A DNA stretch of 64,000 nt, taken from Salinicoccus halitifaciens (GTDB lineage: Bacteria > Bacillota > Bacilli > Staphylococcales > Salinicoccaceae). Under the pieces are notes generated by a model. The model ran no database searches and was not told the DNA's origin. It worked only from the letters and a program-made list of their open reading frames with translations. The stretch is from NCBI RefSeq assembly GCF_021026095.1, contig NZ_JAJNCU010000002.1, positions 328,709 to 392,708 on the forward strand. Direction: 5' to 3'. Shown in pieces: positions 61,584 to 64,000 of this stretch. A program made the translations under genes and the position numbers. Position 1 is the stretch's first letter. Every line of letters starts with the position of its first letter.

Positions 61584-62528
61584 ATGAAAAATATAGTTTC
61601 TACCATTAAACTGCCCGAAAAGATGATTTCAAGGATAAAAGAGCTCCTGCCGGGGGCGGAATACGAATATGTTTCACCAAAAAAGATATCGGCAGAGGAG
61701 CGCGGCCGGGCGGAAATATTCATCACTTACGGCACCGATATGGAAGAAGGTCATGTAGAGGAGTTCAAAAATCTGAAGTGGATCATGGTGATGAGTGCCG
61801 GACTTGAAATGATGCCGCTGGATAAACTGGATGATGTCCTGATTACCAACGCGACCGGCATCCATAAAATACAGATGACGGAATATACGATCGGCCTGAT
61901 CCTTTCATACTATAAAGATTTCTATCAGCTGTATGAAGATCAGAAGGCAGGGTACTGGCGAAACAATGCATTCACGACGGAACTGTACGACAAGACCTTA
62001 CACATCCTCGGTACCGGCAGCATCGGGAGCCATCTCGCAGAAGTGCTGTCCGCTTTCGGCGTCAACACCGTCGGTTACAATACGAACGGCCGGGCGGTGG
62101 AGGGGTTCGACCGCTCGCACCCGCTGGATGAATTGATGGACCATATCGGGGAAGCGGACATACTCATCAACATCCTGCCGAGCACGGATGCCACAACAGG
62201 CCTTCTAACCGAAGAGCACTTCAATGCAATGAAGGATGACAGTGTGTTCGTCAACATCGGCCGCGGTGATGTCGTTCCGGATGAAGTGCTGATTAAAGTG
62301 CTGGAAGAGAAGATCATCGGGCATCTCATCATCGATGTGTTCAATGAAGAACCGCTCGAAAGCGACAGCCCGTTCTATAAGTATGACAACATCACGATCA
62401 CACCGCATGCTTCATCGAAGACAAGCGGATATATAGAAAGGGCCTTCGACATATTCGAGCACAATATCAAACACCTGGATGACATCAGCGGAATGAAAAA
62501 TGTCATCGATATTGAAAAGGGCTATTAG
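61584..62528 (+). CDS. D-2-hydroxyacid dehydrogenase-family protein
   Basis: 314 residues. NAD site LHILGTGSIGSHLAEVL, catalytic Arg in NIGRGDVV, Glu in FNEEPLE and His in TPHASSKTS. It reduces a 2-keto acid; the substrate is unknown. AGAGGT precedes the ATG, four bases after bcp, so they are co-transcribed. A homologue precedes perR in staphylococci as well. Confidence 0.9.
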   Translation: MKNIVSTIKLPEKMISRIKELLPGAEYEYVSPKKISAEERGRAEIFITYGTDMEEGHVEEFKNLKWIMVMSAGLEMMPLDKLDDVLITNATGIHKIQMTEYTIGLILSYYKDFYQLYEDQKAGYWRNNAFTTELYDKTLHILGTGSIGSHLAEVLSAFGVNTVGYNTNGRAVEGFDRSHPLDELMDHIGEADILINILPSTDATTGLLTEEHFNAMKDDSVFVNIGRGDVVPDEVLIKVLEEKIIGHLIIDVFNEEPLESDSPFYKYDNITITPHASSKTSGYIERAFDIFEHNIKHLDDISGMKNVIDIEKGY

Positions 62529-62546
62529 GGTGATAAGAAGTCTTTA

Positions 62547-62576
62547 TTGACAAGTAAATTTGAAATTCAGTACAAT
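62547..62576 (+). promoter_or_regulatory. perR promoter
   Basis: TTGACA, 18 bases, TACAAT, 44 bases before the start codon. No good PerR box could be aligned to it. Confidence 0.7.
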
Positions 62577-62619
62577 AATGATACTACCAGTAGTCAAATC
62601 TAGGAAAGTGGGTATCGTT

Positions 62620-63054
62620 ATGAAGATGATGGACGCGGATAAAATCTATAATGAGTCTATTGAAACGCTTAAAGAGACAGGTGTAAGGATTACACCTCAA
62701 CGTAAAGCGGTATTGAATTACATGATACAGTCTGACGAACACCCGACTGCTGATGATATTTTTAAAGCCTTATCAAGTGAATATCCAAATATGAGTGTGG
62801 CTACTGTATATAATAATTTGAAATTATTCAAAGAGACGGGCCTGGTGAAGGAGCTGACCTACGGGGATGCTTCCAGCCGCTTTGATTTTGTGACAGATAC
62901 ACATTATCATATCATCTGTAGTGAGTGCGGGAAGATCACGGATTTCCATTATCCCGGACTGAATGAAGTCGAACAGCTGGCAGGGGCCGTCACAGAATAT
63001 GACGTGAGCCACCACCGGTTGGAGATTTACGGATTATGTCCAGACTGTAGATAG
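62620..63054 (+). CDS. perR: Peroxide-stress regulator PerR (Fur family)
   Basis: 144 residues. [58 protein letters not shown] and dimerisation domain with [11 protein letters not shown] and YGLCPDCR (Cys4 zinc site); regulatory-metal residues lie in [16 protein letters not shown] and HHRLEIYG. It represses peroxide-defence genes with Fe or Mn and senses H2O2 by His oxidation. Start 62620 follows AGGAAAGTGGG. Confidence 0.94.
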   Translation: MKMMDADKIYNESIETLKETGVRITPQRKAVLNYMIQSDEHPTADDIFKALSSEYPNMSVATVYNNLKLFKETGLVKELTYGDASSRFDFVTDTHYHIICSECGKITDFHYPGLNEVEQLAGAVTEYDVSHHRLEIYGLCPDCR

Positions 63055-63080
63055 CTTCCGATATGGAAAGCATAAAAAAA

Positions 63081-63111
63081 GAAGACCAGTTTATGACTGG
63101 TCTTCTTTTTG
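63081..63111. terminator. Bidirectional terminator overlapping the ygzB stop
   Basis: GAAGACCAGT / ACTGGTCTTC hairpin; the ygzB stop codon (minus strand, 63093-63091) lies in the loop and its last codons form one arm. A-run left and T-run right serve both genes. Confidence 0.85.
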
Positions 63112-63486
63112 TTTCTTCTCTTCCACGAATTTGTCTCTTCTGTGCTTGACGTTGTAATCAAGATTGAACGCTTCGCCTTCCAGTTCCTTATCTATCGTGA
63201 GGGGCTCCTTACAGAAGTAGCAGTAATCCACCCTGCCAAGAAATTTCGTCGGCCGGTTGCAGTTGGGACACTCGACGGTGATGATCCTTGTGCTGAGCAT
63301 GCCCACCCAGAAATAGATGACCACTGAAAGTGCGAGCGGTATGAATCCAATCAGTATGAACAGACCCAAGAGCCACGGCGTCTCCCTGAAGAACACACCG
63401 AGGTACATTATGATAAGTCCGGCAAACACCATTATAAGGGCGTAGCCTCTGATTCTTTTGATCTTATTGGTTTTTCTATCCATCAT
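63091..63486 (-). CDS. ygzB: YgzB family membrane protein (UPF0295)
   Basis: 131 residues: two helices (about 16-32 and 40-62, GYALIMVFAGLIIMYLGVFF and LLGLFILIGFIPLALSVVIYF), then CPNCNRPTKFLGRVDYCYFCKEPLT, a four-Cys zinc-ribbon. Matches YgzB, the conserved neighbour of perR in Bacillus. Function unknown. GAGGTG precedes; the second ATG at 63483 is better spaced than that at 63486. Confidence 0.92.
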   Translation of the reverse strand: MMDRKTNKIKRIRGYALIMVFAGLIIMYLGVFFRETPWLLGLFILIGFIPLALSVVIYFWVGMLSTRIITVECPNCNRPTKFLGRVDYCYFCKEPLTIDKELEGEAFNLDYNVKHRRDKFVEEKKQKEDQS

Positions 63487-63598
63487 TTCACCTCAAAAAT
63501 TGTTATATACATAATAACACAAATATGATAATCTAATAATTACATTCTTAACAAGTTAATGTCCGGTTAAGAATTTTACATGAAATCAACATTTCATA

Positions 63599-63627
63599 TT
63601 GACGGATTTTGAAAAGCTTGGTACTAT
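63599..63627 (+). promoter_or_regulatory. rRNA operon promoter P1
   Basis: TTGACG, 17 bases, TACTAT, followed by ATAAAAGTCGCTG. This and P2 share nearly the whole promoter and start region. Confidence 0.85.
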
Positions 63628-63686
63628 ATAAAAGTCGCTGATTTGAGCGGCAGGCAGAGAGCGAAAAAGAAGTTGATAATTAACTA

Positions 63687-63715
63687 TTGACGGACGCTTG
63701 AAAGCTTGGTATGAT
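63687..63715 (+). promoter_or_regulatory. rRNA operon promoter P2
   Basis: TTGACG, 17 bases, TATGAT, then ATAAAAGTCGCTG, a near-copy of P1 88 bases downstream. Confidence 0.88.
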
Positions 63716-63809
63716 ATAAAAGTCGCTGTTTTAAGCAGCTGACATCGAGAGCACTGATTAGAACTAAACACGCCGAAGAGAAAAATAATTGAAAGTGTAA
63801 ATTTGACGC

Positions 63810-63838
63810 TTGATATTACAAATCGAATCGAGTATAGT
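63810..63838 (+). promoter_or_regulatory. Possible rRNA operon promoter P3
   Basis: TTGATA, 17 bases, TATAGT. Weaker and not a copy of P1/P2; may be an additional start or chance. Confidence 0.45.
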
Positions 63839-64000
63839 TGTAAGAGTGACCGAAAAACAAAACACTAAAGAACATTGAAAACTGAATGACAATATGTCAA
63901 CGTTAATTCCGATAAAAGAAGTCTTCCATTATGGAAGCAGTTGAGGCGCACAACTCAAAAACGCAATTGATACTGTCAGTATCATACGAGCTCAAGATGA

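Larger units (their letters stand above)
63640..64000 (+). other. Leader of an rRNA operon (16S gene begins beyond window)
   Basis: No protein gene is seen from 63487 to the end. After P1 and P2 the leader contains GAACATTGAAAACTGAA near 63872, which resembles the boxA antitermination element, and GACAATATGTCAACG, a sequence found in staphylococcal rRNA leaders before the 16S gene. The conserved start of 16S rRNA is not reached, so the gene is not annotated. Confidence 0.8.

Overview
This window is a chromosomal segment of a low-to-moderate GC Firmicute, most likely a member of the Staphylococcaceae outside Staphylococcus itself (Salinicoccus/Jeotgalicoccus-like). The reasons are: gene content and order resembling the Staphylococcus recX-yfhH-yfhP-mutY-ntdp-Sav1866 block and the hemL-bcp-hydroxyacid dehydrogenase-perR-rrn block; Gram-positive ribosome binding sites; a Bacillus-type desaturase operon (des-desKR); and a base composition nearer 50% GC than that of S. 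aureus. The genus is an inference. No phage, insertion sequence, CRISPR array or plasmid gene was seen. The window looks like core chromosome with small lineage-specific inserts.

Layout. 1-5430: a 5'-truncated GAF protein, small unknowns, an alpha/beta hydrolase, and an M20 amidohydrolase coupled to a YfcC-type carrier. 5566-7537: three tandem paralogues of an unnamed two-helix membrane family (a fourth lies at 14311-14703), then two very small convergent membrane-peptide genes. 7619-10578: desaturase plus DesK/DesR cold-sensing system, with a candidate DesR operator. 10620-17160: SRPBCC protein, acidic lipoprotein, beta-lactamase-fold serine hydrolase, small membrane proteins, and ClpE with CtsR and possible sigma-B control. 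17495-20030: DUF1648 protein and a GntR/ABC/permease operon with a long palindromic operator. 20245-23408: threonine dehydratase-like enzyme and an MhqR-type quinone/catechol-response cluster with two MhqR operators. 24102-30915: EamA permease, CutC, a second ring-cleavage-type VOC protein, a FecCD-type siderophore/heme importer without its binding protein, and an RNA uridine methyltransferase. 31039-38963: small membrane proteins, FAD oxidoreductase, DUF3267 protease-like protein, DNA polymerase IV, methionine aminopeptidase, HAD phosphatase and gamma-glutamyltransferase. 39115-51537: carbonic anhydrase/YihY/YtxH operon, M29 aminopeptidase, RecX, YfhH, a TagH-like protein with no recognisable ATPase motifs plus a TagG-like permease, YfhP, MutY, Ntdp, a Sav1866-type exporter and 3-methyladenine glycosylase. 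51576-58558: gltC divergent from gltBD. 58569-63486: aromatic-acid-exporter-like protein, glutamate-1-semialdehyde aminomutase, Bcp, 2-hydroxyacid dehydrogenase, PerR, YgzB. 63590-64000: the promoter and leader region of an rRNA operon whose 16S gene starts beyond the window.

The most unusual structure is not a gene. Six intergenic tandem arrays (about 6139, 11141, 17189, 20115, 23469 and 35629) have strict 50, 51 or 52-base periods. In every array each unit carries a short inverted repeat. The arm sequence differs between arrays (TCCGGA, TTGCGAA, CGAGCA, CGTATAA, TTGCGAA, TGAGCAG), while unit length and layout are kept. Together they cover about 1.7 kb. I do not recognise them as a named repeat family.
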